Part shown: positions 8,621 through 16,852 of the stretch, piece after piece
Layout of the letters: every line of letters starts with the position of its first letter
How positions within the stretch are numbered: position 1 is the first letter of the stretch
Source: a virus
Virus record (IMG/VR): IMGVR_UViG_3300047994_000202
Span: 1-59,658 of that record
Direction: 5' to 3' (one strand)
Length of the DNA stretch: 59,658 nucleotides
Notes under the pieces: model-generated
The model's input: the letters and a program-made list of their open reading frames with translations, nothing else
What the model was told of the DNA's origin: nothing
Databases searched by the model: none
Translations under genes and position numbers: made by a program

Positions 8621-8923
8621 ATGGCAAAAACAAAAAAGGCAGTATCATCAGAAGTAGAAACAGTAACACCAGCACCTGCTGCTGAAGCACCAACAACCAC
8701 CAGTCTAGAGCCTGTGCAATTGACAATCGCCGATCTTCAGCTTCTATCGCGTATTGTTGATCTCGCGTCGAGACGCGGGGCCTTTCAAGCTGCAGAACTA
8801 TCACAAGTCGGTGATGCTTACAACAAGCTCTCAGGTTTCTTAGCATATGTTGAGTCGATGCAAAAGAAGGAAGAATCAGCAAAATCAACAGAAACACCAG
8901 TTACTGCTCCGGTAGCAGAATAA
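8621..8923 (+). CDS. T4-like small phage protein
   Basis: 100 aa: Pro/Ala/Thr-rich low-complexity head, central helical domain L-T-I-A-D-L-Q-L-L ... S-R-R-G-A-F ... V-G-x-x-Y-N-K-L, and a disordered tail. I know this domain layout from T4-like (including cyanophage) small proteins of unknown role. An AATAAATAAAG box lies at about 8566, similar to a T4 late promoter. Confidence 0.75.
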   Translation: MAKTKKAVSSEVETVTPAPAAEAPTTTSLEPVQLTIADLQLLSRIVDLASRRGAFQAAELSQVGDAYNKLSGFLAYVESMQKKEESAKSTETPVTAPVAE

Positions 8924-8957
8924 TCACAGAGGGTGTAAAAACTCGAGGAGAAATAAA

Positions 8958-9734
8958 ATGCCATTAGAAAATTTAAAAAAACACGCAGGACAACTTTCTA
9001 ATACCGGAGTTCGAGTAGCGGTAGTCTTTAGAAAACTACCCAACGATGAATCTTCTTGTTTAATTGTTGAGACAGAACGCCTTCCTGATAGTTATCATGA
9101 CTATTTGATACAATGTCTAAATAGCAAAGAAGCTGTAGAAACAAATGACTTCTATGAAGTTCTAAATCGTAGAACATTTCCGGACGGATTAAATTGCTTA
9201 ACAGCACTTCATCAGCGCGGATATTTACGTAAGGAACCTGTTTCTAACATTACTATGTTTCCTTTACCAAATCAACCAGTACCATTAGGACTTATCAATG
9301 CAACTATTGATAAAAAAGTCGATGAATATGTTCGTAGACAAAAAGGAGAAACAGAAGTTGTTCCACCAGTCGATACGAGAACATTAGAAGAAAAGAAAGC
9401 AGCAGCAGAAGCACTTGCGGCTAAGATGCAAGATCCAGCAGCAGCGGCAAAAGCTCTTATTTCGCAGGCAGAAGCACTTGAAACAGCAGCAGCAGCAAAA
9501 AGAGAAGAAGCATATGCTATGTCACCTGAGCTAAAGCCTGGGCGTGGTCGCCCACCTACTCCCGAGGAGTTAAAGGCGGAAAAGATGGAGGAACGCAAGA
9601 TAAAACGTAGGGAAAGAGACCAGCGTAAAGCTGCAGAGGCTAAAATCGAAAAGAAAGAGGCCGAGATTGATGCTAAGGTAAAAGCAAAGATAAAGAGAGA
9701 TTCTCTACGCCTATCTGAAAAGACTCAAGCCTAA
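8958..9734 (+). CDS. T4-like hypothetical protein with long charged tail
   Basis: 258 aa. Globular N-terminal ~125 residues (V-V-F-R-K-L-P-x-D-E ... L-P-D-x-Y-H-D ... L-N-R-R-x-F-x-D-G), then a linker and a highly charged Ala/Glu/Lys helix, probably coiled coil. The layout resembles proteins of T4-like myoviruses; role not known to me. Adjacent to two other T4-like genes with the same direction. Confidence 0.75.
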   Translation: MPLENLKKHAGQLSNTGVRVAVVFRKLPNDESSCLIVETERLPDSYHDYLIQCLNSKEAVETNDFYEVLNRRTFPDGLNCLTALHQRGYLRKEPVSNITMFPLPNQPVPLGLINATIDKKVDEYVRRQKGETEVVPPVDTRTLEEKKAAAEALAAKMQDPAAAAKALISQAEALETAAAAKREEAYAMSPELKPGRGRPPTPEELKAEKMEERKIKRRERDQRKAAEAKIEKKEAEIDAKVKAKIKRDSLRLSEKTQA

Positions 9735-9771
9735 TACTTAATACTCCCGTAATACGCATAGTGAATACATG

Positions 9772-9797
9772 CGTGTATCTAATAAATAATAGATACA
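9772..9797. promoter_or_regulatory. Inverted repeat containing a TAAATA box
   Basis: GTATCTA...TAGATAC arms surround AATAAATAA, just upstream of the gene at 9814. The centre resembles a T4-type late promoter box; the palindrome may instead be a hairpin in the leader. Confidence 0.4.
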
Positions 9798-9813
9798 GGG
9801 AGGGAACAACAGC

Positions 9814-10149
9814 ATGGCTAAGAAGTCTACTACCAGCTTTAATCTCGACAAAGCTATCGGAAGAATCGCTAAACCATCAGTATTTGATCGTATAGTCAAA
9901 GAGATTGATGCTAAAGAAATTCCAGCAAAATATATTGAACAAATACTTGTTCAATATTATGATGGCAATGTTGTTGAACTCAGCGGCAAAGAAATAACTC
10001 ATCCAATTCCAGTAAATAAATCATCTAGCTGGGAAATGATGGAAGATTCTTTTAAAAAAATTCGCGATGTCAAGATATTTTTGAACACCGATAATCTTGA
10101 AAGAGATATTAACGAGTTAGTTGAAAAAATACTCGGAAATTACTGTTAA
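9814..10149 (+). CDS. T4-like hypothetical protein
   Basis: 111 aa. Contains I-V-Q/V-Q-Y-Y-D-G-N-V-V-E-L and H-P-I-P-V-N-K ... W-x-M-M-E-x-S-F-K-K-I, a pattern I associate with conserved small proteins of T4-like phages. No function known. Ends at a terminator. Confidence 0.75.
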   Translation: MAKKSTTSFNLDKAIGRIAKPSVFDRIVKEIDAKEIPAKYIEQILVQYYDGNVVELSGKEITHPIPVNKSSSWEMMEDSFKKIRDVKIFLNTDNLERDINELVEKILGNYC

Positions 10150-10156
10150 GAATATT

Positions 10157-10183
10157 ATCGCGTCTAAATGGCGCGATTTTTTT
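10157..10183 (+). terminator. Rho-independent terminator
   Basis: ATCGCG/CGCGAT stem with a 9-base loop and a run of seven Ts. Confidence 0.85.
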
Positions 10184-10210
10184 GACTTTTTCCCTGTTAC
10201 AGTGTAAAAT
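10182..10210 (+). promoter_or_regulatory. Sigma70-type promoter
   Basis: TTGACT, 17-base spacer, TAAAAT, 19 bases before the start at 10230; the -35 box overlaps the terminator T-run. Confidence 0.7.
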
Positions 10211-10229
10211 GTAGTATTAGGGGATTTCA

Positions 10230-10739
10230 ATGAAGAAAATCGTTTGCGGTATAATTTCTATTTTATTCAGTTCTGCTGCTTTCTGTCAGTCAGTTCCCTG
10301 GACACTTACAGAAGTAAAGGATAAAACCGACATTGCAGGATACATTTATCATACCGAATCTCTGGGTACACAATACGGTGTCAAAAATGAAAAAATATTC
10401 ACAAGTCTAAGATTTGCTTGCTCTCCAAAAAGTAGTGCTCCTCCGTTAATAATTATTATGTGGGATAGTCCTTTATTGAAGGGATCTTCTACTCAACTGG
10501 TATATGCAATAGTAGATAATAAAATTATACCTTCCTATGATCAATGGGATCAAGATGAAAATATTGTGTATAAACCCATACATGATACAGATGTAATTAT
10601 GCAACAACTCAAAATTGGAAATGTTGTTACTTTTACATGGACTGATAATAGTGGTATTCGCCTCACAACTGCATTTGATTTACAGAATATGAAAAAGGGT
10701 TTGATCGAGTTTAATAAAGTTTGCAATACACATATATAA
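10230..10739 (+). CDS. Secreted protein with signal peptide
   Basis: 169 aa. Lys-Lys start, hydrophobic core and A-F-C-Q cleavage-like site at about residues 17-20 indicate export by Sec. The rest is a beta-rich domain with two cysteines (about 61 and 166). I do not recognise the family; it probably acts in the periplasm of the infected cell or lysogen. Confidence 0.7.
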   Translation: MKKIVCGIISILFSSAAFCQSVPWTLTEVKDKTDIAGYIYHTESLGTQYGVKNEKIFTSLRFACSPKSSAPPLIIIMWDSPLLKGSSTQLVYAIVDNKIIPSYDQWDQDENIVYKPIHDTDVIMQQLKIGNVVTFTWTDNSGIRLTTAFDLQNMKKGLIEFNKVCNTHI

Positions 10740-10762
10740 ATAGGGATATAGTCGGAGTAGTT

Positions 10763-11092
10763 ATGATAAAATGTGTGGTAGTCTCTTTATTGTCTGTAAT
10801 TTTAACATTAGTAGCCATAGTATGGATAGTTAGTGATGAACCTAATGTATCTTTAGACAATTCGCCGGCTGTCACAGTTAATAAAGATGGTATCGAAAAA
10901 GTTGAATTAGATCTTTTTAAAAAATCTATAGTGTTGAATGTATTTTTATTTAAACCAGTAAGCTGTGAACAAATTATTGAAATATTGGAAATAAAATCAT
11001 TTCCAGTAAAGGAAAAAATATATACACCTACATGTCATATTATAAATGATAGACTTGTTAAGATTATATACATTGAAACTTTATCAGCATGA
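10763..11092 (+). CDS. Small membrane-anchored protein
   Basis: 109 aa from ATG 10763. One hydrophobic N-terminal segment (about residues 3-24), then a periplasm-facing domain with two Cys. Overlaps the start of the next gene (ATGA). Confidence 0.65.
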   Translation: MIKCVVVSLLSVILTLVAIVWIVSDEPNVSLDNSPAVTVNKDGIEKVELDLFKKSIVLNVFLFKPVSCEQIIEILEIKSFPVKEKIYTPTCHIINDRLVKIIYIETLSA

Positions 11093-11282
11093 AAAAATAT
11101 GTTTTAATCGAGTTTTTATTTCCTACAATAGACCAAGGTGTTTGGTCTAAAAACTTGAAGATTTAGGTAACGATTTTAATATAATTTATTCTTCGCTCGA
11201 AGATAAAGTTGTATTTCTAAGTAAGGAAAAAGCTACTCAGTTTCGTCTTGCTTGGCAGGAGTTCCTAGCCAGGAGAAGATAA
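11089..11282 (+). pseudogene. Family A member broken by a frameshift
   Basis: Starts at ATG 11089 and stops at about 11166 after 25 codons, but the -1 frame continues in register through a family A motif (L-S-K-E-K-A-T-Q-F-R-L) to TAA 11280-11282. The switch is at a five-A run (TCT AAA AAC). One extra A would restore a ~64-aa protein. It is either a mutation or a programmed -1 shift; the run is not a canonical slippery heptamer. Confidence 0.7.
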
Positions 11283-11289
11283 ATACTGG

Positions 11290-11676
11290 ATGACTACTAC
11301 CATTTCTGATGTAAGAACATTACCTTATTCTCCGTACAATAATACGGGTGTAGTAGGAATTATTATTACAAGTGGATTACCTACCTATTTTCAAGTATCT
11401 GGAATAAATCTTGATGGAATAGTTTCTGTAAATTGGTATCCTAAAAATCCGTCGAGTCTACAGTTCAAAACCAGACAGATGATTCTGGTCGACGATACTC
11501 TTGGAACTTTTATGATTCAGGTTACTGATAATTATCTATCTACGGTAGATAGAGCAGGATTTATAAGTTTTAGAATTAGTGATGATACCAATATAGTTTG
11601 GCCAGTGAAAACTTATGGACCAGTGAGTGGAGGTCCATTATGGCAGGCACCAGACAGCGGCTTATCGACCGGATGA
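11290..11676 (+). CDS. Ig-like-fold phage protein (putative)
   Basis: 128 aa, beta-rich. Segments Y-F-Q-V-S-G-I-N-L ... V-N-W-Y-P-K-N-P ... M-I-L-V-D-D-T-L-G-T-F resemble IPT/TIG- or Ig-like small virion-associated proteins of T4-like phages. The only hint of a structural gene in the window. Function not proven. Confidence 0.6.
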   Translation: MTTTISDVRTLPYSPYNNTGVVGIIITSGLPTYFQVSGINLDGIVSVNWYPKNPSSLQFKTRQMILVDDTLGTFMIQVTDNYLSTVDRAGFISFRISDDTNIVWPVKTYGPVSGGPLWQAPDSGLSTG

Positions 11677-11683
11677 TCGGATT

Positions 11684-11983
11684 GTGCATGAAATTAGTAT
11701 TTTTCTAAAGAATAAATTACTAATCACACAAGAAGAGTATAGAATACTCGATAAATATTCCTCTCCTGGAAAAATCTGGTCTATAATTCATAAGCCCGAC
11801 TTATATACTTCATATATTATAAGGGAAAAATCACTTGAATATATACTTGATAAAGAAACATTATTTCTACTAAAATTAATATCTCAAAATATATTAGCAT
11901 ATTGGGATACTAATATTACAAGAAATCTTAAAGATAACGAAGAATACAATATTCGCGATTCTTTATTTATCTGTCGAGCGTAA
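11684..11983 (+). CDS. Small phage protein, family A
   Basis: About 100 aa from GTG 11684, just after the upstream TGA; the frame is open further back to GTG 11627, overlapping the previous gene by 50 bases. Carries L-D-K-E-T-L-F-L-L-K-L, a family A motif, in the C-terminal third. Confidence 0.6.
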   Translation: MHEISIFLKNKLLITQEEYRILDKYSSPGKIWSIIHKPDLYTSYIIREKSLEYILDKETLFLLKLISQNILAYWDTNITRNLKDNEEYNIRDSLFICRA

Positions 11984-12218
11984 AACCATACGATCTTTAG
12001 TCGTATGGATGTAAGCGATTTGAGGCTAAATACACCATCACTGTTTATATTGACTCATCATTCATACAAACATATTCAAAGACATAGCATTGGGTTGCTA
12101 TAGATGAAAATATGGGGATATTTGGCTCTGTGATGTATAGCAAACCCTTACATTAATACAACCATCATATCGGCATCGAAAAAAGTAGAAGTAGAAGTAA
12201 AAATATTGATTTGAGTAA
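11984..12218. other. Non-coding, possible left part of an IS605-type remnant
   Basis: No convincing reading frame. It precedes the TnpB 3' remnant and contains TTGAC near 12049, a kind of site where IS200/IS605 elements insert. Whether this is element left end or decayed tnpB could not be decided by eye. Confidence 0.35.
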
Positions 12219-12395
12219 TTATTGATTGAGATGAAGACATTCGGTAATGAAAGAACTTGTAGGGCAGGAATTGCCCGAACAAGTAAAAATAACGCCTGTG
12301 GAGATACGAAACCACTTGTTGATGAGAGGCATATGTCTCAAGTTGATAAGGTATCGATGAAACAGGAAGCTACTGTATCTCTAGTCCAGTGGTAG
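12219..12395 (+). pseudogene. tnpB: TnpB C-terminal remnant (IS200/IS605 family)
   Basis: About 58 codons open after a TAA. The translation shows the hallmark TnpB tail: C-R-A-G-I-A, then N-A-C-G-D-T, then V-S-M-K-Q-E-A, ending V-Q-W-stop. The rest of the nuclease is missing. The DNA around the stop (AGCTACTG...CAGTGGTAG) forms the hairpin typical of IS605 right ends and of the omegaRNA 3' scaffold, so this may retain a guide-RNA-like transcript without its nuclease. Confidence 0.75.
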
Positions 12396-12415
12396 TTCAC
12401 TAGTAAGTATTACCG

Positions 12416-12443
12416 TTGACTTTACTGCAATAGCATGTTATAT
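12416..12443 (+). promoter_or_regulatory. Sigma70-type promoter
   Basis: TTGACT, 16-base spacer, TTATAT, upstream of the DD-carboxypeptidase gene. Confidence 0.6.
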
Positions 12444-12460
12444 TAACTATGAGATATATT

Positions 12461-13237
12461 ATGAATAAACTGTTTATTGCATTTGTGATATCCACAGCAT
12501 TTGCTGTACCAGCCAGTGCTCATAGATCTACGAAACAAAGATATATTTCTGTACCCATTCCGACCGAAAGTTTCTTAGTCGCGGATAGTGATGGGAATGT
12601 GCTTAAAGAACAAAATAGTTCTGTAATTCGTCCTATAGCTTCAATTTCTAAACTTCTTGTTGCATTACTTTCATCCGAGCAAGATCTAAACGAAAAACTT
12701 TCTATACCCAAAAAAAGAACAGTACACACAACTATACCTTGGAAAATTGATTTCCTCTCAAGAAAAGAATTATTGACACTTGCTTTGGTAAAATCAGATA
12801 ATTTTGCTGCACAAATACTTTGTGATAATTTACCTAATTGTATAGATAATATGAATGCTAAGGCTGCAGAAATAGGAATGACAAATACTCACTATGAAGA
12901 ACCTACTGGATTAAGTAAAGAGAATGTTAGTACGGCTAATGATTTATTAAAATTAATGATGGCAGCGTCTACTCATCCTATACTCGGAGAGTTATCGAGT
13001 ATGCCGAAGGCTGTTGTGGTTGCCGGTAACAAGACTATCAAAGTAAATAATACTAATCCACTTACATCAAAACTTAATATACTTTTATCAAAAACTGGAT
13101 TTACAAATCCTGCTGGCGGGTGTTTAGTAATGATGATAAACACTGCTGTAGGTAAACGTATCCTTATTTTGCTTGGATCTAAAAATGCTAGGACTCGAAT
13201 TCCGGATATGGAAAGGTTAGTGAAGGATTTTGGTTGA
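12461..13237 (+). CDS. D-alanyl-D-alanine carboxypeptidase / endopeptidase (S11, PBP-like)
   Basis: 258 aa from ATG 12461 (ATG 12449 also possible). Signal peptide ends A-S-A around residue 20. Active-site motifs are all present: S61-I-S-K64, S112-D-N114 and K211-T-G213. It trims peptidoglycan stem peptides in the periplasm. Length matches the catalytic domain only; the C-terminal beta domain and membrane helix of DacA types are absent, as in PbpG-like endopeptidases. A phage copy may remodel the wall for lysis, DNA entry or superinfection control (inference). Confidence 0.88.
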   Translation: MNKLFIAFVISTAFAVPASAHRSTKQRYISVPIPTESFLVADSDGNVLKEQNSSVIRPIASISKLLVALLSSEQDLNEKLSIPKKRTVHTTIPWKIDFLSRKELLTLALVKSDNFAAQILCDNLPNCIDNMNAKAAEIGMTNTHYEEPTGLSKENVSTANDLLKLMMAASTHPILGELSSMPKAVVVAGNKTIKVNNTNPLTSKLNILLSKTGFTNPAGGCLVMMINTAVGKRILILLGSKNARTRIPDMERLVKDFG

Positions 13238-13411
13238 AATAAATCTTATAGTTAGCATAATCAGGAAGACTTTGTCTCTAGTCTTGTAGAGAAAGATACG
13301 TTTGAAATAATTGCAATCAGTCGCCACGGACAAACTAAAACTATGTTGTATGTATAAGAGTTAAAAAGAAGATTTTTTAATTCTAAAATTTAAATACGGA
13401 AGTAATTATAT

Positions 13412-13762
13412 ATGGAAAAGATAACACAAGATTTTCAATTTAATAAATTTAGTGCCCAATATGGCAGATTCCTTATTGCTGTCAATGACATGGCGCCGGC
13501 AGCAAAAATCAGTGATGTCTCATCATATTATACTACCGATTCTGGTACTATTTATGTGTCGGTAGATGTTTCCGAAGATATTGCTATGTTACTGAAACTT
13601 CAGTTTGGTCTGGAATTAGCAAAACGTCCTATTGTGGATACTGTGGATACTGTGGATACTGCGGATTATGAAGAATATATGTACAATCTGAAATCACTAA
13701 TGAAAAATTACACAGTAGAAGAATATAAGAAAAATAATAAATATATCAATGATACTTTCTAA
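13412..13762 (+). CDS. Small phage protein, family A, with internal repeat
   Basis: 116 aa. The family motif V-S-E-D-I-A-M-L-L-K-L lies mid-protein, followed by D-T-V-D-T-V-D-T from three nine-base repeats. Overlaps the next gene by 14 bases. Confidence 0.7.
   Translation: MEKITQDFQFNKFSAQYGRFLIAVNDMAPAAKISDVSSYYTTDSGTIYVSVDVSEDIAMLLKLQFGLELAKRPIVDTVDTVDTADYEEYMYNLKSLMKNYTVEEYKKNNKYINDTF
13634..13660. repeat. Three tandem GTGGATACT units
   Basis: Perfect nine-base triplicate inside the gene at 13412; in-frame, so copy-number change would keep the frame. Confidence 0.9.
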
Positions 13763-13970
13763 GAATAAACGTTATGAAATTTTAATTTCCCATAATGATG
13801 TTAATAGATTTAAAGATTTACTATATCATATGGACGAAAAATTTGTGTCTTCCTATGATTCATATGGTAAAAAGTGGATAATTTGTTATCCGTCCGAAGA
13901 GTTCAAAGTAATAGCAAAGTTATCGTTTGATATAGAAGAAATAGGAACGGGTATAGACATTCAACTGTAA
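13749..13970 (+). CDS. Small phage protein, family A
   Basis: 73 aa; starts with a strand pattern (R-Y-E-I-L-I) and ends with P-S-E-E-F-K-V-I-A-K-L near the C-terminus. Unknown role. Confidence 0.7.
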   Translation: MILSKNKRYEILISHNDVNRFKDLLYHMDEKFVSSYDSYGKKWIICYPSEEFKVIAKLSFDIEEIGTGIDIQL

Positions 13971-14005
13971 TCAGTCGTATTTGTGTAACTATGTTAAACT
14001 GAGTT

Positions 14006-14221
14006 ATGATTAAACTAATCTACAAGGTAGAAGCAAAAGATAAAGATTTTGAGCTACAATGGCTCAATGATCAACGTATCTATCCAGCAGTGAAAGACTG
14101 GTGGGATTGGACAAAAAATAGTAAACATTACATACAGTTTGGTATGATTGTAAACGAGCAGCAGGCTTTAGCAGTAAAGTTACGTCATCCATTGCAATTT
14201 CAAACCGAATATAAACAATGA
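14006..14221 (+). CDS. Small phage protein, family A
   Basis: 71 aa; N-E-Q-Q-A-L-A-V-K-L-R motif close to the C-terminus. Its TGA overlaps the next ATG (ATGA). Confidence 0.7.
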   Translation: MIKLIYKVEAKDKDFELQWLNDQRIYPAVKDWWDWTKNSKHYIQFGMIVNEQQALAVKLRHPLQFQTEYKQ

Positions 14222-14454
14222 AAATATTTGCAGTTACCTGTAACCCAGTAAAACTCATGGACACACTGGTAAAATTAAAATCAGAACCCGGAGTTTATAT
14301 TGTTAAAGTAGAAAAACTTAGTGAATTTGTTACAAGTTTAAGATATTCTTCAGATGAATCTATAATAATATTTCGTATTATGGATGAAGAAACCGAAGTA
14401 TTATTAAGACTAAAATATCCTCCCGGAACATTTATAGATTGTATTGAAGCATAA
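14218..14454 (+). CDS. Small phage protein, family A
   Basis: 78 aa; M-D-E-E-T-E-V-L-L-R-L-K-Y motif. Translationally coupled on both sides by one- to four-base overlaps. Confidence 0.72.
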   Translation: MKIFAVTCNPVKLMDTLVKLKSEPGVYIVKVEKLSEFVTSLRYSSDESIIIFRIMDEETEVLLRLKYPPGTFIDCIEA

Positions 14455-14648
14455 TGAATACATATATGATACTTTTTGATAAGGCAGGTGCTGAGAGAAT
14501 GTGGAAATTTTCGATTAATAATCAATTAAATATTAAACAGTTAGCCAATAGTTCGGAATTTTATCTTTATGATGTGATAATGAATGACGAAATTTCTACT
14601 ATGTTTATTATTGCTACTGAACCAATATCGTGCGCCAAAGTACAATAG
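14454..14648 (+). CDS. Small phage protein, possible truncated family A member
   Basis: 64 aa; opens with N-T-Y-M-I-L-F like its neighbours and has M-N-D-E-I-S-T-M-F where the motif should be, but the K-L end is missing and the protein stops early. Overlapping junctions with neighbours. Confidence 0.55.
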   Translation: MNTYMILFDKAGAERMWKFSINNQLNIKQLANSSEFYLYDVIMNDEISTMFIIATEPISCAKVQ

Positions 14649-14656
14649 ACGTTTGT

Positions 14657-14917
14657 ATGATTGAAGAAAAAATATTGAAAAATAAATACTATATCAAAAT
14701 AAGCAAGACCTTAATAAAAGACTTTGAGGCGTTTCTTAACGAAAATAATTTTGACTATTTATCTTTATCTTTTGCTGATAGTATTATTGATAGAGGTACT
14801 TGTTTATATTCGGCTAAATTAACAGGCGAAGAAGTAGTAATAATTAAATTAAGATTTCCAATAATTGGTTTTCTTGACTTTGCAAAAACAATCGGTAGAC
14901 AAATCAAGCAAGTATAA
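14657..14917 (+). CDS. Small phage protein, family A
   Basis: 86 aa from ATG 14657. Contains L-T-G-E-E-V-V-I-I-K-L-R-F. AT-rich like its neighbours. Confidence 0.7.
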   Translation: MIEEKILKNKYYIKISKTLIKDFEAFLNENNFDYLSLSFADSIIDRGTCLYSAKLTGEEVVIIKLRFPIIGFLDFAKTIGRQIKQV

Positions 14918-14948
14918 ATATAATGCAGCAATATAAATAGGAGCAACC

Positions 14949-15278
14949 ATGACTCAGTATACGTTTCGCTTTCCACGCAAGGAAGAAAAGGTCTTTAAGA
15001 GTGTTGTCGACCGTCTTGATCCGGATGAATTTAAAGTAATTGAAGAAATTCGTACTGTCGATCTTCAAAAGGGCGAAGATGCTCGCTATGCTGACCTCCA
15101 AACTGTTATGGAAATGGATCCGGAAGCAGCTTCTACTTTCCGCTTCAGAATGGGTAACGATGTGAAGATTCGTCGTCAACGCAGTGAAGAAGAACTGAAG
15201 GAAGAGGAAGAACAACTTGCCAAGCACAAGATTACCATCCATGTTCAAGTTCCTATGGGAGAACCGGGCTCGTCATGA
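14949..15278 (+). CDS. Family A-related protein with charged tail
   Basis: 109 aa. Starts T-Q-Y-T-F-R-F and has M-D-P-E-A-A-S-T-F-R-F-R at the motif position, then a Glu/Lys helix. Codon use is less AT-rich than neighbours and a clear GGAG site precedes the start, so it may be better expressed. Confidence 0.7.
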   Translation: MTQYTFRFPRKEEKVFKSVVDRLDPDEFKVIEEIRTVDLQKGEDARYADLQTVMEMDPEAASTFRFRMGNDVKIRRQRSEEELKEEEEQLAKHKITIHVQVPMGEPGSS

Positions 15279-15523
15279 GAACTACCTATCGTATTACAAC
15301 ACAGGGCGATGACCAAGACTTAAAACTTAAGAAAGTTTGTGAGTTTCTTGGTACGCCTCCATTGATTTACAATATTACCGATGGATCTGTTCATCCTGAA
15401 GATAAGGTAATAAATGCGATTGTTGATCTTTCTAAGTATGAACTTCTGTATGTAAGACTTACCGTGAACATACAGGATATAACAGAAATTAAGGATAATG
15501 AATCATCTAAGACATATAGTTGA
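15275..15523 (+). CDS. Small phage protein, family A
   Basis: 82 aa; ATGA overlap with the previous gene. L-S-K-Y-E-L-L-Y-V-R-L is the motif equivalent. Confidence 0.65.
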   Translation: MRTTYRITTQGDDQDLKLKKVCEFLGTPPLIYNITDGSVHPEDKVINAIVDLSKYELLYVRLTVNIQDITEIKDNESSKTYS

Positions 15524-15776
15524 CATTAGCAAAATACCCGTCCCCTATTGGGAAGATTATCTCACAGAGCTCTATTCTCATATCAAAATTAAACCTATAA
15601 GAAATTATAATAAACTATTTGTATTAGAAAATGCATACAAAGAAGATGTAATAGCTCTGACACTTATTGGATTTATTTTTAAGAATGATATATTTTCTCA
15701 TTTTGATGAATTAACTGTTAATTTATCAACAGTTAATTTTCTTTGCGATACTACCAAAGGTAGTTCACAAGATTGA
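15498..15776 (+). CDS. Small phage protein, family A
   Basis: 92 aa overlapping the previous gene by 26 bases in another frame. Y-K-E-D-V-I-A-L-T-L at the motif position. Unknown function. Confidence 0.62.
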   Translation: MNHLRHIVDISKIPVPYWEDYLTELYSHIKIKPIRNYNKLFVLENAYKEDVIALTLIGFIFKNDIFSHFDELTVNLSTVNFLCDTTKGSSQD

Positions 15777-15798
15777 ATTACTCAAAAATAGTTACAGT

Positions 15799-16122
15799 AT
15801 GAAATACTATTATACACTTCTACAGCCATTAAATACTACAGAACAATATCTCACAAACTATTTTGATGGTTTTAATATCAAATACAAAATGTCTGTAGAT
15901 TTTGTAGATTTTGTTAATACAGATCATGACAATTCCTCTGTTTATCTATATTGGGACTGGGACACTTTAAAATTCTATGCAATGATATATACTGTAATGA
16001 TGACTAAAGAAGATCTATTAGCATTACAACTGACTATTAATGCCGTGAGAGTTATTAAAACCCAACTATATTATAGACTTGTTAACAAATTTCGAAATAT
16101 GTTAAAATGGATACTGAGCTAA
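15799..16122 (+). CDS. Small phage protein, family A
   Basis: 107 aa; M-T-K-E-D-L-L-A-L-Q-L motif about two-thirds along. Overlaps the next start by 16 bases. Confidence 0.65.
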   Translation: MKYYYTLLQPLNTTEQYLTNYFDGFNIKYKMSVDFVDFVNTDHDNSSVYLYWDWDTLKFYAMIYTVMMTKEDLLALQLTINAVRVIKTQLYYRLVNKFRNMLKWILS

Positions 16123-16418
16123 AGAAGGCTTATATTATCTACGCATGCTGGACAGATCTTGATGACGTAGGATTATGGTTGTGGGATAATAATATTTCCT
16201 ATAATATAAGAGTTACCTCTGAACCTACTAATATTCCTTCTCGCTTACATAATAAACCGAACGATACAATGTGGGTAATTTATTCAGTTTATCTTACCGA
16301 AGAAGAATCGACCATTATCGGATTAATTTTCATAAATACAGTAGTTACTGAAGCCAAAAAGGAACCCGATGTTGGTCTTCTTATACATAAAGTTATCAAA
16401 GGTGTACTAAATATATGA
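16107..16418 (+). CDS. Small phage protein, family A
   Basis: 103 aa; L-T-E-E-E-S-T-I-I-G-L-I-F motif. ATGA overlap with the next, exported protein. Confidence 0.65.
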   Translation: MDTELKKAYIIYACWTDLDDVGLWLWDNNISYNIRVTSEPTNIPSRLHNKPNDTMWVIYSVYLTEEESTIIGLIFINTVVTEAKKEPDVGLLIHKVIKGVLNI

Positions 16419-16852
16419 AGTTTATTTTCTTTTTTGCATTAATTATTATTCCTTTTATTGTAGTAGCTGATCCGATAACTAAAAGAGACTGGCATCCAAT
16501 TATCGGTTTTAATCCAAATCTTAATGTTAGTGGATATTACGATAGAAATAGTATAATAGTAAATAAAGAAGAAAATAAAATTTACACACACGGCACCGTA
16601 CTTCTTATTGCAAAAAGTCAAATAATTATAAAAGTAAATGGTAAAGAAATTTCTACAAAAAGCATGATGCAAAATTATGTTGTAGAATGCAATACTGGTT
16701 TATCAATTGAATATTCAGATGTCTTTTATAATATTACAACACCCGACGATACTTCTAGACCGGTATGGCACATTGAGAGAGGTGCCGATGACGTAATGGT
16801 TATATCAAAGGACTCGATGCTCTATCGTCTCCTCTGTCCCGAATATATCTAA
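16415..16852 (+). CDS. Surface-adhesin-E-like secreted protein
   Basis: 145 aa. Hydrophobic signal peptide (residues 1-18). The mature part follows the adhesin protein E pattern: W near the start, G-Y-Y-D-x-N-S-I, a K-S-M ... V-x-C-N strand, a later W, and a final C in L-L-C-P-E-Y, giving two cysteines for a disulphide. Such lipidated or secreted proteins sit at the cell surface of proteobacteria; in a phage they may alter the envelope. Moderate confidence from motif order only. Confidence 0.6.
   Translation: MKFIFFFALIIIPFIVVADPITKRDWHPIIGFNPNLNVSGYYDRNSIIVNKEENKIYTHGTVLLIAKSQIIIKVNGKEISTKSMMQNYVVECNTGLSIEYSDVFYNITTPDDTSRPVWHIERGADDVMVISKDSMLYRLLCPEYI

Noticed and set aside
12300-12360. Second hammerhead (TTGATGAG ... 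GATGAAAC)
   Set aside because: The core is not CUGAUGA and the stems do not pair; the sequence is explained as TnpB coding remnant.
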